A DNA stretch of 64,000 bases from Gammaproteobacteria bacterium (GTDB taxonomy: Bacteria > Pseudomonadota > Gammaproteobacteria > Arenicellales > UBA868), in the NCBI GenBank assembly GCA_014239575.1, contig JAAZYQ010000002.1, positions 1 through 64,000 on the forward strand, written 5' to 3'. The notes under the pieces are model-generated. The model was not told the DNA's origin, did no database searches, and was given only the letters and a program-made list of their open reading frames with translations. Of this stretch, positions 49,144-58,415 are shown piece by piece. Both the position numbers and the translations under genes were made by a program. The first letter of the stretch is position 1; each line of letters starts with the position of its first letter.

Positions 49144-51033
49144 ATGTCCGAAAACGCTGCAGCCAAGACCCACAGCTTCCAGACCGAGGTGAAGCAGCTG
49201 CTGCACCTGATGATTCACTCCCTGTACTCCAATAAGGAAGTCTTCCTGCGCGAACTGATCTCCAATAGCTCGGATGCCTGCGATCGACTGCGCTTTGCCG
49301 CGCTAACCGACGAGGGATTGATGGAAGCGGGTGAAAATCTGCGCCTGCGTGTCACTTTTGATAAAAAAGAGAAAACGATTACCGTCAGTGACAACGGCAT
49401 TGGCATGAGTCACGACGAGGTCGTGCAAAACATCGGAACCATTGCCCGCTCGGGTACCCGCCAGTTTCTCGATGCCCTGAGCGGCGATACCGCAAATGAC
49501 GCCAACCTGATCGGCCAGTTCGGGGTTGGCTTCTACTCCGTATTCCTGGTGGCAGAGAAAGTCGAACTGACGACGCGGCGCGCCGGTGACCCGGCAAGCG
49601 CTGGTGTGCGCTGGACCTCAGATGGCGGCGGTGAATATCTCATTGAAACGGTCGAACTGACAGACCGGGGGACCTCCATCACGCTGTACCTACGCGATGA
49701 AGACAAGGAGTTTGCCGAAGATTTTCGTATTCGCGGCATTGTCAGTAAATACTCCGACCATATTTCCCTGCCGATCGAAATGCATCCGCAGGACGAGGAT
49801 ACAAAAGAAGAATGGGAAGCGATCAACAGCGGTTCGGCACTATGGTCACGACCCAAGAATGAGATTACAGCCGAGGAGTACGAACGGTTTTATACGACCT
49901 TGAGCTATGACAGCGAGGCGCCGCTGGCGACTTTGCACAATCGGGTCGAAGGCACCCTGGAATATACCTCGCTCTTTTTCATTCCCAAAAAAGCACCCTT
50001 CGATCTATGGGATCGTGAACAACGCCATGGCATCAACCTGTACGTACGTCGGATCTTCATCATGGATGACGCCAAGTACCTGATGCCCAGCTTCCTGCGT
50101 TTTGTGCGCGGGGTGGTCGACGCCGCCGATCTACCGCTAAACGTATCGCGCGAGTTCCTGCAGAATAACAAAGATATTGATCGCATTCGTGCAGCATCGG
50201 TCAAGAAGGTCCTCTCGGAGTTGACTCGCCTTGCCACCAAGGAACCTGAAGCTTATGCGGCCTTTTGGAAGGAATTCGGCAAAGTATTAAAAGAAGGCAT
50301 GGTCGAAGACCATGACAACCGCACAGTACTCTCGGATCTGCTGCGTTTCTCCTCGACCCGCAGTAAGGATCTCGACCAAACCCAGTCGCTCGCCGGATAC
50401 TTCAAACGCATGCCCATGAAGCAAAAAGCGATCTACTACATTACCGCTGACTCGCATAATGCGGCCAGCACCTCGCCGCATCTTGAAATATTCCGCAAGA
50501 ACGATGTCGAAGTGCTTTTGCTCAGTGATCCAGTAGATGAATGGCTAGTCTCCTCGCTTAACGAATACAAGGACAAGCCATTGAAATCAGTGGCGAAAGG
50601 CGCGCTTGATCTTGACGATTTCGCAAGTCCCGAAGACAAAAAAGCAAGTGAGCAAAAAGAAAAGGATCTGTCAGAACTAACAGAAAAAATGCAGTCTGTG
50701 CTTGAAGGCAAGGTCAAAAGTGTGCGCGTCAGCCTTCGCTTGACAGATTCCCCAGCCTGCTTGGTTGCCGATGAGACAGACCTGGGAGGCAATCTCGAAC
50801 GCATCCTGGCGGCCATGGGCCAGAGCGCGCCGGATGCCAAGCCGATCATGGAGATCAACCCCGATCATCCACTCATCCGCCAGTTAGACCCAGAGCATGC
50901 CCGGCTCGGGGACTGGGCCCAGGTACTATTTGACCAGGCGGCCCTCAGCGAGGGCGCCCCACTTCCAGAACCGGCCGCCTATGTACAAAGAGTCAACGAT
51001 CTGTTGACAAGGGCAGCCCTTGCCGGCGACTAA
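49144..51033 (+). CDS. htpG: Molecular chaperone HtpG (Hsp90)
   Basis: Dimeric ATP-dependent chaperone of 629 residues. N-terminal GHKL ATPase motifs: FLRELISNSSDACDRLRF (~28), SDNGIGM (~80) and GQFGVGFYS (~123). Middle domain with the catalytic-loop arginine region NVSREFLQNNKDIDRIR (~335) and a C-terminal dimerisation domain follow. The ATG at 49144 with CAGGAG upstream replaces the track start 13 codons earlier. Heat control is supported by the promoter at 49046. Confidence 0.97.
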   Translation: MSENAAAKTHSFQTEVKQLLHLMIHSLYSNKEVFLRELISNSSDACDRLRFAALTDEGLMEAGENLRLRVTFDKKEKTITVSDNGIGMSHDEVVQNIGTIARSGTRQFLDALSGDTANDANLIGQFGVGFYSVFLVAEKVELTTRRAGDPASAGVRWTSDGGGEYLIETVELTDRGTSITLYLRDEDKEFAEDFRIRGIVSKYSDHISLPIEMHPQDEDTKEEWEAINSGSALWSRPKNEITAEEYERFYTTLSYDSEAPLATLHNRVEGTLEYTSLFFIPKKAPFDLWDREQRHGINLYVRRIFIMDDAKYLMPSFLRFVRGVVDAADLPLNVSREFLQNNKDIDRIRAASVKKVLSELTRLATKEPEAYAAFWKEFGKVLKEGMVEDHDNRTVLSDLLRFSSTRSKDLDQTQSLAGYFKRMPMKQKAIYYITADSHNAASTSPHLEIFRKNDVEVLLLSDPVDEWLVSSLNEYKDKPLKSVAKGALDLDDFASPEDKKASEQKEKDLSELTEKMQSVLEGKVKSVRVSLRLTDSPACLVADETDLGGNLERILAAMGQSAPDAKPIMEINPDHPLIRQLDPEHARLGDWAQVLFDQAALSEGAPLPEPAAYVQRVNDLLTRAALAGD

Positions 51034-51099
51034 GCACTCACAGAATCGCCGCCGTCATGGGTGAGTTTGATTATCCGGGGATGACCCTGGGGTCATCGG

Positions 51100-52224
51100 T
51101 CAGCCAGTGGCGGCTGACTGGTCGAGAACATCGCGGGCATCGCCGACCCAGTCAAGGGTGCCATCAAGATCCGGCAAGGGGTTGCCGGCCTGATCGACAC
51201 AGTTACGACCAAAGACCAGGGATTCTGTCACCCGGCTACGCGAACTGATACGGCTGTAGTCGAAGAGGATGCTACGTGAAATACGGGCGCCACGTTCAAG
51301 GTGACAACCGTGACCAATCCAGGTGGGGCCAAAGATCTCGCAGTCGGGCTCTATCCGAGAGGCTGAGCCGACATAGATCGGGCCCTCGGCCCGAACCTCG
51401 TCCCAGTCGACACTGACATTCAGCCCGGTCCAAATTCCGGGGCGCACTTCGGTACCCGGCATAACTGCGCCACGTAACTTGCCGCGCATCAACTGCTGGT
51501 TAGCTTCCCAATAATCGCTAAGGTGTCCGATGTCAATCCAGTTGAAAGGCGCCTCGATAGCATGGAAAGCAAAATCTTGCTCGAGGATGAGCGGGAAAAG
51601 CTCGCTCGCAATATCAAACTCAGTAGCGTGCGGGATGAGATCTATGATCGCGGGCTCAAATATGTAGATACCGGTATTGGCGAGTTGCGACAAGGCTTCT
51701 TCGGTAGAGGGTTTTTCCTGGAAGGATTGAATACGCCCGGCATCATCGCAGACCACCACACCGTAGCTTGAGACCCGAGCTCTGGGAACCTCGCGTACAA
51801 CTATGCTCGCGGCGGCTCCTGATTGCCAGTGTTTGCGCAGCACGGCCGAGAGATCCAAATCAATCAGGGCGTCACCGCAAACCACCAGAAAAGTGTCGTC
51901 AAAGAAGCTGCCAAACTCCTGAATACGTTTGATCCCTCCGGCAGAACCCAGCGGCTGGGCCACCGTCTCACCACCCTCGAGGTATCCCTCGAAAGAATAA
52001 CCAATCTCCACGTCCCAACGTCGCCCGTCGCCAAAATAACCTTCGATCGAATCGGCAAGATGGCTGATGTTAACCATGATCTGATCAAACCCGTGGCGGG
52101 CGAGGTGTTCAACCAGATACTCCATGACCGGCTTTCCCAGAACCGGGATCATCGGTTTGGGCATCACATGGGTCAATGGTCGCACTCGTGTGCCTTTACC
52201 CGCGGCGAGGATCATCGCTTTCAT
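51100..52224 (-). CDS. Sugar-phosphate nucleotidyltransferase (NDP-sugar pyrophosphorylase-like)
   Basis: 374 residues. The N-terminal nucleotidyltransferase domain has the signature ILAAGKGTRVRPLTHVMPKPMIPV at ~5-28, the metal site VVCGDALIDLD near 112 and a second one in FNWIDIGH near 228. The C-terminal ~110 residues show hexapeptide-repeat spacing (left-handed beta-helix). Relatives activate mannose-1-phosphate, glucose-1-phosphate or heptose-1-phosphate for surface polysaccharides; the exact sugar is not clear. It lies downstream of clpB beyond a hairpin. Confidence 0.88.
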   Translation of the reverse strand: MKAMILAAGKGTRVRPLTHVMPKPMIPVLGKPVMEYLVEHLARHGFDQIMVNISHLADSIEGYFGDGRRWDVEIGYSFEGYLEGGETVAQPLGSAGGIKRIQEFGSFFDDTFLVVCGDALIDLDLSAVLRKHWQSGAAASIVVREVPRARVSSYGVVVCDDAGRIQSFQEKPSTEEALSQLANTGIYIFEPAIIDLIPHATEFDIASELFPLILEQDFAFHAIEAPFNWIDIGHLSDYWEANQQLMRGKLRGAVMPGTEVRPGIWTGLNVSVDWDEVRAEGPIYVGSASRIEPDCEIFGPTWIGHGCHLERGARISRSILFDYSRISSRSRVTESLVFGRNCVDQAGNPLPDLDGTLDWVGDARDVLDQSAATG

Positions 52225-52300
52225 TTAGGTATCCCTTGGCATTGACCGGAGATTCTATAGGCTGAGGCCAGCGCTGACCATCCGCTACAGATCACGAATG

Positions 52301-52337
52301 CAAACCGCGCTAAGCCAACCCAGCTTAGCGCGGTTTG
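52301..52337 (-). terminator. Long hairpin after clpB
   Basis: A perfect 15-bp stem (CAAACCGCGCTAAGC/GCTTAGCGCGGTTTG) with a 7-nt loop lies 8 bp past the clpB stop. The T-run is short (TTT, then G), but stem strength makes termination likely. Confidence 0.75.
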
Positions 52338-52344
52338 CCGCTAA

Positions 52345-54948
52345 TCAAGCAACCTGGGCAGGCGTTGGTCGCTGGGGTCTGAACACTAAACTCCCGCCCT
52401 TTACATCGACGTTGATGGTGTCTCCCGACACTAAACTCCCGGCGAGAATCTCTTGTGCCAGGGGATTTTCCAACTGGTTCTGGATGGCACGCTTTAGGGG
52501 TCGAGCGCCATAGACAGGATCAAAACCCGCCTCGCCCAACTTGTCCAGCGCCGCGTCGGTCAAGCTAAGTGTGAGATCACGCGCGGCCAAGCGGTCCTGC
52601 AGAATGCCAACCTGGATGCGGGCAATCGCCTGCAGTTGTTCACGCTCCAGCGGATGAAAGACGATCATGTCATCCACTCGATTGATGAACTCTGGGCGAA
52701 AATGTTGTTCAACTATGGTCATGACTTCAGTTTTCATCTGCTCGTAACGTTCTTTTCCTGCCAGCTCCTGGATTCGATCAGAACCGAGATTCGACGTCAT
52801 TACAATAACCGTGTTGCGAAAATCCACGGTCCGGCCCTGGCCGTCGGTCAGGCGACCGTCATCGAGTACCTGCAACAACACGTTGAAGACTTCCGGGTGC
52901 GCTTTTTCAACCTCATCCATCAGGATCACTGAGTAAGGGCGTCGACGCACGGCTTCAGTCAGATAGCCGCCCTCTTCATAGCCCACATACCCCGGAGGTG
53001 CGCCAATCAGGCGAGCCACTGAGTGTTTCTCCATAAACTCGGACATATCTATCCGCACCATCGATTCTTCGGTATCAAAGAGAAAAGCCGTTAACGCTTT
53101 AGATAGCTCTGTTTTGCCTACGCCGGTAGGCCCCAGGAATAAAAACGAACCATAGGGTCGGTTGGGATCGGAAAGTCCAGCCCGCGAACGACGAATAGCG
53201 TTAGCCACGGCATGAATGGCTTCTTCCTGACCAATCACACGCTGGTGTAACTCGACTTCCATACGTAGCAGTTTCTCGCGTTCGCCCTCAAGCATTCGGG
53301 ATACCGGAATACCGGTCCAGTGTGCAATGACTTCGGCAATTTCTTCGTCAGTCACTTTATTACGCAACAGTCGGGCCTGGCCTGTCGACTCACCAGCATC
53401 GGCCTCGGCCAACTGTTTTTCGAGTTCCGGAATGCGACCGTACTGCAGCTCTGACATGCGTGCCAGATCTCCTGCACGGCGTGCCACTTCGATTTCGCCA
53501 CGAGCCTGGTCGAGCGCTTCTTTGATATGCTGACTGCCCTGTACGGCTGCCTTCTCTGCTTTCCAGACTTCCTCCAGATCAGCGTACTCACGTTCGAGTT
53601 CTGCGATATCCTTATGCAAGGCCTCAAGGCGTTTGCGTGAAGCTTCGTCGGTATCTTTCTTAACCGCCTCACGCTCGATTTTGAATTGGATCAGGCGTCG
53701 ATCCAGCCGATCCATAGACTCCGGCTTGGAGTCGATCTCCATGCGGATCCGGCTCGCCGCCTCATCCACAAGATCAATGGCTTTATCGGGAAGTTTCCGG
53801 TCACTGATATAACGATGTGACAGAGTCGCCGCAGCCACAATAGCCGGATCAGTGATATCGACTCCGTGGTGGACTTCATATTTTTCCTTGAGCCCACGTA
53901 AAATAGCCACCGTGTCTTCCACCGTGGGTTCTCCTACCAACACCTTCTGGAAACGCCGTTCCAACGCTGCATCCTTCTCGACATACTTGCGATACTCGTC
54001 CAGCGTGGTAGCACCAATGCAGTGCAGTTCACCTCGGGCCAGAGCAGGCTTTAACATATTGCCGGCATCCATCGCACCGTCAGCCTTGCCCGCGCCTACT
54101 ATTGTGTGGAGTTCATCGACAAACAGGATCACTTGACCTTCTTGTTTGCTAAGATCATTAAGGACGGCTTTAAGACGCTCCTCAAATTCGCCACGAAACT
54201 TCGCCCCGGCAATCAGCGCACCCATGTCCAAGGACAACAGGCGTTTACCCTTGACACCTTCAGGCACTTCGCCATCAACGATCCGCTGCGCTAATCCCTC
54301 AGCGATAGCGGTCTTTCCCACGCCAGGCTCTCCAATTAATACCGGGTTGTTCTTGGTGCGCCGCTGCAACACCTGAATGGTGCGGCGAATCTCCTCGTCA
54401 CGACCAATCACTGGGTCAAGTCGGCCTTGCTCGGCACGCTCAGTCAGGTCGATCGAGTATTTCTCAAGCGCTTGGCGCTGTTCTTCGGCATTGGCGTTAT
54501 CAACCGACTCGCCACCGCGTAATTGTTCAATCGCCTGATCTAGCGCGCCTTTAACAACGCCGGCCTCTTTCAACAGGCGCCCCAGTTCACCCTTATCATC
54601 CTGTGCCGCCAATACAAAAAGTTCGCTGGAGATGAATTGGTCGCCGCGTTTTTGCGCCTGCTTGTCAGTCAGATTGAGCATACGCGAGAGGTCGCTCGAG
54701 ATCTGTACATCGCCGCCGGCGCCTTCTACCCGCGCCGCACGATCAAGCGCTTCCTCCAGTCGGGAGCACAGAGTATTGGCGTTGGCGCCAGCGCGGGTGA
54801 GAAGGTGCCTTACCCCGCCACCTTCTTGTTCAAGCAGTGCCAGCATCAGGTGCGCTGGCTCAATAAATTGATGGTCTCGACCCAGCGCCAGGCTCTGCGC
54901 ATCTGCCAGGGCCAACTGGAATTTAGTGGTTAGTTTATCCATTCGCAT
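52345..54948 (-). CDS. clpB: Disaggregase ClpB
   Basis: Hsp104-type AAA+ chaperone (867 residues) that extracts proteins from aggregates with DnaK. N-domain repeats (~5-145), NBD1 with Walker [14 protein letters not shown] (~206), the coiled-coil M-domain (~410-525, [20 protein letters not shown]) and NBD2 with [14 protein letters not shown] (~605). The ATG at 54948 begins [11 protein letters not shown], matching the known ClpB start MRLDRLTNKFQ, and has GGAG upstream. Its promoter is the sigma-32 site at 55026. Confidence 0.97.
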   Translation of the reverse strand: MRMDKLTTKFQLALADAQSLALGRDHQFIEPAHLMLALLEQEGGGVRHLLTRAGANANTLCSRLEEALDRAARVEGAGGDVQISSDLSRMLNLTDKQAQKRGDQFISSELFVLAAQDDKGELGRLLKEAGVVKGALDQAIEQLRGGESVDNANAEEQRQALEKYSIDLTERAEQGRLDPVIGRDEEIRRTIQVLQRRTKNNPVLIGEPGVGKTAIAEGLAQRIVDGEVPEGVKGKRLLSLDMGALIAGAKFRGEFEERLKAVLNDLSKQEGQVILFVDELHTIVGAGKADGAMDAGNMLKPALARGELHCIGATTLDEYRKYVEKDAALERRFQKVLVGEPTVEDTVAILRGLKEKYEVHHGVDITDPAIVAAATLSHRYISDRKLPDKAIDLVDEAASRIRMEIDSKPESMDRLDRRLIQFKIEREAVKKDTDEASRKRLEALHKDIAELEREYADLEEVWKAEKAAVQGSQHIKEALDQARGEIEVARRAGDLARMSELQYGRIPELEKQLAEADAGESTGQARLLRNKVTDEEIAEVIAHWTGIPVSRMLEGEREKLLRMEVELHQRVIGQEEAIHAVANAIRRSRAGLSDPNRPYGSFLFLGPTGVGKTELSKALTAFLFDTEESMVRIDMSEFMEKHSVARLIGAPPGYVGYEEGGYLTEAVRRRPYSVILMDEVEKAHPEVFNVLLQVLDDGRLTDGQGRTVDFRNTVIVMTSNLGSDRIQELAGKERYEQMKTEVMTIVEQHFRPEFINRVDDMIVFHPLEREQLQAIARIQVGILQDRLAARDLTLSLTDAALDKLGEAGFDPVYGARPLKRAIQNQLENPLAQEILAGSLVSGDTINVDVKGGSLVFRPQRPTPAQVA

Positions 54949-55025
54949 AAGGTGATCACTCCGATGAACGACAGCCAACACTGCGTCGTAGCGTTAGTGT
55001 CTGCCAGGATGTTTTACACCATTAA

Positions 55026-55053
55026 AGATGGGGGTTGAGCGTGGATAATCAAG
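55026..55053 (-). promoter_or_regulatory. Sigma-32 (heat shock) promoter of clpB
   Basis: On the minus strand, CTTGATT, a 13-bp spacer and CCCCATCT match the RpoH consensus. The predicted leader before the ATG at 54948 is about 70 nt. Same element order and spacing as the lon and htpG promoters in this window. Confidence 0.92.
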
Positions 55054-55177
55054 ATACATCATAGCGGCGTGGCACACGATGTTGACTCTGACGGGTAAAA
55101 TCCCAACCCCAAAGCAAAATTAAAGTCGCCGCGCAGACGGGTTATGATCGGCATCTCTTACTTAGTGAAATTTCATC

Positions 55178-56032
55178 ATGAAGAAACTTCCGCCTCGGCA
55201 CTTGATCGCCGAGCAGGTCCGCCAAGCCCTGGCTGAAGATATCGGCACGGGAGACCTGACGGCCACGCTGGTGCCCGACAACGACACCACTCGCGCGACA
55301 CTCATCAGTCGTGAGCCCGCTGTGGTCTGTGGTGTTGCCTGGGCTCAGGAAGTTTTCGACCAACTTGATCCTAGCATCAGTATCGAGTGGCTCAGCCACG
55401 ATGGCGATGATGTCATCAACGAGCAGGCCTGGTGTACCCTCCAGGGCCCGTCCCGGGGTATTCTGACCGGCGAACGAACTGCGCTCAATTTTCTACAATT
55501 GCTGTCAGGGACTGCGACCGCCACCAAACACATGGTGGATCAACTTAAGGGCACCACGGCGCAATTACTTGACACTCGTAAAACCGTGCCAGGCCTGCGC
55601 TTGGCTCAGAAATATGCGGTGTGCTGTGGGGGTGGCACGAATCACCGGTTAGGCCTGTATGACGGTATTCTGGTCAAGGAAAATCATATCCGGGCGGCGG
55701 GATCAATCACCGAGGCTGTGACGGCAGCCCTTGCTCATAGTAACGACGTTTCACTGATTGAGGTCGAGGTCGAAAACGTTGCCGAATTATCCCAGGCCCT
55801 GACTGCCGGAGCACAGCGGTTGTTACTGGATAATTTTTCGTTAGCGCAATTGCGCCGCGCTGTTCAGATCAACGCCGGGCAGGCACAACTTGAGGCCTCT
55901 GGCAACGTCACGGCAAAGACTATTCGTGAAATCGCCTTGACCGGCGTCGATTTTGTTTCGAGCGGGACAATGACCAAAAACGTTCGCGCGATTGATCTCA
56001 GCCTTCAGTTTGAGAAATCGCCAGCAAACTGA
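55178..56032 (+). CDS. nadC: Quinolinate phosphoribosyltransferase
   Basis: Type II phosphoribosyltransferase (284 residues) making nicotinate mononucleotide from quinolinate and PRPP in NAD synthesis. Family blocks: LAEDIGTGDLTATLVP (~17), NFLQLLSGTATAT (~106), DTRKTVPGLRLAQKYAVCCGGGTNHRLGLYDGILVKENH (~131-172) and VDFVSSGTMTKNVRAIDLSL at the end. No strong ribosome site precedes the ATG. Its 3' end overlaps the convergent thioredoxin-like gene by 28 bp. Confidence 0.97.
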   Translation: MKKLPPRHLIAEQVRQALAEDIGTGDLTATLVPDNDTTRATLISREPAVVCGVAWAQEVFDQLDPSISIEWLSHDGDDVINEQAWCTLQGPSRGILTGERTALNFLQLLSGTATATKHMVDQLKGTTAQLLDTRKTVPGLRLAQKYAVCCGGGTNHRLGLYDGILVKENHIRAAGSITEAVTAALAHSNDVSLIEVEVENVAELSQALTAGAQRLLLDNFSLAQLRRAVQINAGQAQLEASGNVTAKTIREIALTGVDFVSSGTMTKNVRAIDLSLQFEKSPAN

Positions 56033-56505
56033 TCGAGCAGTCGCTCCAGTTGCTCAGCCGTCACAGGACCCACATGGGCATGCAGATATTCTCCACGCGG
56101 TGACAACAGAAAAGTCGAAGGCAGGCCTTTTAGCGGCTCCAGCGGCACCAGCGGCTCCTCGCCGATAACTAGTATCGGGTAAGTGATATTAAACTGCTCA
56201 ACAAAGCGGCGGATCTCGCCAACCGGTGTTTTTTCAAAAGCAATACCAATCACGTTCGCCTGCTGCTTGCGCCGAACGGCAAACGCATTAAGTTCAGGGA
56301 TCTCGGCTACACAGGGGCCACACCAGGTTGCCCAGAAATTAACGACCAGCCACTTACCACGATACTGGGCGATATCCTGGAGCCGCCCTTGCAGATCAGG
56401 CAGACGAAAGCTCACCACTTCCTGCCCTGTCGCTACACCCGAAAATAGCAAAAAACCCAGTAACAAAGAGCTAAATAGGCCGGATTTGATATAAGATAAA
56501 ATCAT
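56005..56505 (-). CDS. TlpA-like periplasmic thiol-disulfide oxidoreductase
   Basis: 166 residues. A hydrophobic N-terminal signal or anchor (SSLLLGFLLFSGVATG, ~11-26) precedes a thioredoxin fold with the redox site WATWCGPCVAEIPELNAF near residue 60 and the cis-proline loop GLPSTFLLSPRGEYL near 130. Relatives reduce cytochrome c maturation or other periplasmic thiols. The Cys-rich small protein and the secreted rhodanese are encoded nearby on the other strand, so a shared thiol role is possible but not shown. Confidence 0.92.
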   Translation of the reverse strand: MILSYIKSGLFSSLLLGFLLFSGVATGQEVVSFRLPDLQGRLQDIAQYRGKWLVVNFWATWCGPCVAEIPELNAFAVRRKQQANVIGIAFEKTPVGEIRRFVEQFNITYPILVIGEEPLVPLEPLKGLPSTFLLSPRGEYLHAHVGPVTAEQLERLLDQFAGDFSN

Positions 56506-56620
56506 TAGGTAGGTTTATCGGCGCATAGCAAACTGAATCTGGCCCGAGACCCGCCGCAGGCGGTATGATTCAATTTATCAGATATACTAATATTAGGATA
56601 TTTAAAGGATTACGTACCCT

Positions 56621-56800
56621 GTGAGATTGATTTTCGCTGCCCTTGTCGCTTCTATGCTCGCACTGCCAGCCGCTGTTGCGGGTGGCCCCCCACAGGGCGA
56701 AGACCCAGCCGCGTGGTGTGAAACAAATGCGAACGAGTGCGTCACCTGGTGCGAAAGTAATCCTGAGGCCGATATCTGTAAAGAACCCGAATGTGACTGA
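56621..56800 (+). CDS. Small secreted cysteine-rich protein (59 aa; below ORF-track cutoff)
   Basis: A GTG-started frame of 60 codons. A signal peptide (RLIFAALVASMLALPAAVAG) precedes a mature part of ~39 residues with five cysteines: the motif WCETNANECVTWCESNP then DICK and ECD. The repeated WCE signals a designed disulfide or metal site. AAAGGAT lies ~11 nt upstream. It precedes the secreted rhodanese on the same strand by 119 bp, suggesting a functional pair. The opposite-strand track ORF (56602-57732) is an antisense shadow. Confidence 0.75.
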   Translation: MRLIFAALVASMLALPAAVAGGPPQGEDPAAWCETNANECVTWCESNPEADICKEPECD

Positions 56801-56843
56801 TTTTCAAATTTTCCGCTGGCCGTCATTGAAATGGTGACGATCT

Positions 56844-56876
56844 CAGCGCGAAACGCTGTGGGCGCTCTAGGAGCGC
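56844..56876 (+). other. Two tandem hairpins between the Cys-rich gene and the rhodanese gene
   Basis: CAGCG/CGCTG (56844-56858) and GCGCTC/GAGCGC with a 3-nt loop (56862-56876) occupy the intergenic region. They could end part of the transcript of the small gene or stabilise an mRNA end. Confidence 0.4.
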
Positions 56877-56919
56877 TCTTCCCATATCTTAAACCTGAAT
56901 CAAAAAATAGGAGAGAGAA

Positions 56920-57573
56920 TTGAATAAGTCTAAAACTATACTCAGCGTCCTCGCGGGCCTGATCCTCGCCCTGCCAATCTCTGCGCAGGCGGGCAAGCCC
57001 GTTGGTATCACTGGCGACATCATGGCGGTTTCGGTGAGTCACAATGGTACGGCAACCGACATTACCCGCAACCAGGACAATGCCAACACCGTAAACCCGG
57101 CCTTTGCCAAGACCTCGCGTCCCTGCCCGCCGTTTTGCATCCAGCCAGCTGTTCTGGCTCCAGGCGTTGAAACTATAGCCGAGCGTGAAGTTATCCATTA
57201 CGCCAAGATGATGAGCGATGGTGACTCCTCGATCATTGTGATCGACTCCCGCACCCCGGACTGGGTTGCCAAAGGCACTATTCCCAGCGCGATCAATGTT
57301 CCATGGACTAAGTTGAATCCGGCCAAGGGCGCTACCCCGATCGACATCGCGGAAATTATGCAGGATGTATTCAACGTAACAGAAAGTGAAGGCCTGTTTA
57401 ACTTCTCTGATGCGAAGACAGCCGTCTTGTTCTGCAACGGCATGTGGTGTGGCCAATCGCCCAACAACATCAAGAACCTGCTGAAATTTGGCTACCCAGC
57501 CCACAAAATCAAGTGGTACCGTGGCGGCATGCAGGATTGGGAGATCCTTGGCCTCAGCACAGCCAAGCCGTAA
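56920..57573 (+). CDS. Secreted rhodanese-domain protein
   Basis: 217 residues from a TTG start strongly backed by GGAGAG 6-8 nt upstream and an immediate signal peptide (ILSVLAGLILALPISAQA, cleavage near residue 24). A ~60-residue linker contains PCPPFCIQP, a C-x4-C pair. The rhodanese domain (~90-210) has VIDSRTPDWVAKGTIPSAINVPW and the active-site loop CNGMWCGQSP with two cysteines, then YRGGMQDWEILGL. Sulfur transfer or thiol redox in the periplasm is likely; the true acceptor is unknown. Confidence 0.88.
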   Translation: MNKSKTILSVLAGLILALPISAQAGKPVGITGDIMAVSVSHNGTATDITRNQDNANTVNPAFAKTSRPCPPFCIQPAVLAPGVETIAEREVIHYAKMMSDGDSSIIVIDSRTPDWVAKGTIPSAINVPWTKLNPAKGATPIDIAEIMQDVFNVTESEGLFNFSDAKTAVLFCNGMWCGQSPNNIKNLLKFGYPAHKIKWYRGGMQDWEILGLSTAKP

Positions 57574-57590
57574 TTTTCTGTCATCCCATA

Positions 57591-57620
57591 AAAAAGCGGG
57601 GCTATGCCCCGCTTTTTTTT
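57591..57620 (+). terminator. Intrinsic terminator after the secreted rhodanese gene
   Basis: Stem AAAAGCGGGGC/GCCCCGCTTTT with a 3-nt loop and eight T's, 18 bp past the stop. A textbook rho-independent terminator. Confidence 0.95.
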
Positions 57621-57659
57621 CGTTTGAATCGCTCATCCGCGCGCCGAACTGGCGCCGCT

Positions 57660-58415
57660 TCAGGACACTCCGGACAGCCAGATTAAAGATGCCATACGCC
57701 CACAACGGCCCTGACGCCGATGTGAAAACCATCGCCCCGGGTCAGAATAGGTGCAACAATCGCTGGCTGCGGAAAACGCAATCTCACAGCGCCTGAGCCG
57801 GGCTAGCACTAAGCCCGGCAGATCGGCCATGTACCGATCGCCCTTGCGGGCAAAATATTTCTGATCCGCCGGATCCGCTGCCAGAAACTGTTCTCGGACT
57901 TCGTTACCCACCTCAAAGGCGCGCTGGCTGATACTGGGTCCCACCCAGGCGATGATGTCCTGCGGTTCGGCCGGTACCTGAGCAACCCCCTGCTCAATCA
58001 CACCGGCAACAACACCTCGCCATCCGGCATGTAAGAGGCCAACGAAACTACCTATTCGATCACTGAGAAATACTGGTGCACAGTCGGCGCTTAGCACCGC
58101 GCAAACGACCTCACCCCCAGGCCGAGTAGTAAAGCTGCCATCTGCCACAGGCCCCTCCTCTGATCCATCCAATTCACATACTCTCGCGCCATGAACCTGA
58201 GTCATCCATCGCGGCTCTCCTACAAGCCTCAATTGTTGCACCAGGGATAATCGGTGGGCCACAACTCGACCTGGATTATCTCCAACATGATTACCCAGAT
58301 TGAACCCGTTATAGGGATCCCCCGGCTGACTTGCACTGCGCTCGGTTATCAGTGCCCGAACATGACTGGGTGCCGGCCAGTCGGGTACTATCGAGACGGC
58401 TGTGGCAGCGTTCAT
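57660..58415 (-). CDS. pgeF: PgeF/YfiH multicopper-oxidase-like (laccase-domain) protein
   Basis: 251 residues from the ATG at 58415. This family was named polyphenol oxidase; E. coli YfiH (PgeF) edits peptidoglycan precursors and relatives act on purine nucleosides. Metal ligands are seen in QVHGARV (~78), SADCAPVFL (~115) and GLLHAGWRG (~130). The end motif CCTYSDPGRWFSHRRQG.CGRMASLIWL is diagnostic. Its ATG overlaps the rluD stop (ATGA), so the two are translationally coupled. Confidence 0.94.
   Translation of the reverse strand: MNAATAVSIVPDWPAPSHVRALITERSASQPGDPYNGFNLGNHVGDNPGRVVAHRLSLVQQLRLVGEPRWMTQVHGARVCELDGSEEGPVADGSFTTRPGGEVVCAVLSADCAPVFLSDRIGSFVGLLHAGWRGVVAGVIEQGVAQVPAEPQDIIAWVGPSISQRAFEVGNEVREQFLAADPADQKYFARKGDRYMADLPGLVLARLRRCEIAFSAASDCCTYSDPGRWFSHRRQGRCGRMASLIWLSGVS

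Noticed and set aside
56602-57732. 376-aa minus-strand ORF
   Set aside because: It runs antisense over the Cys-rich gene, the secreted rhodanese and a strong terminator. Its product is low-complexity and has no domain features, while the plus strand shows signal peptides, ribosome sites and a rhodanese fold.
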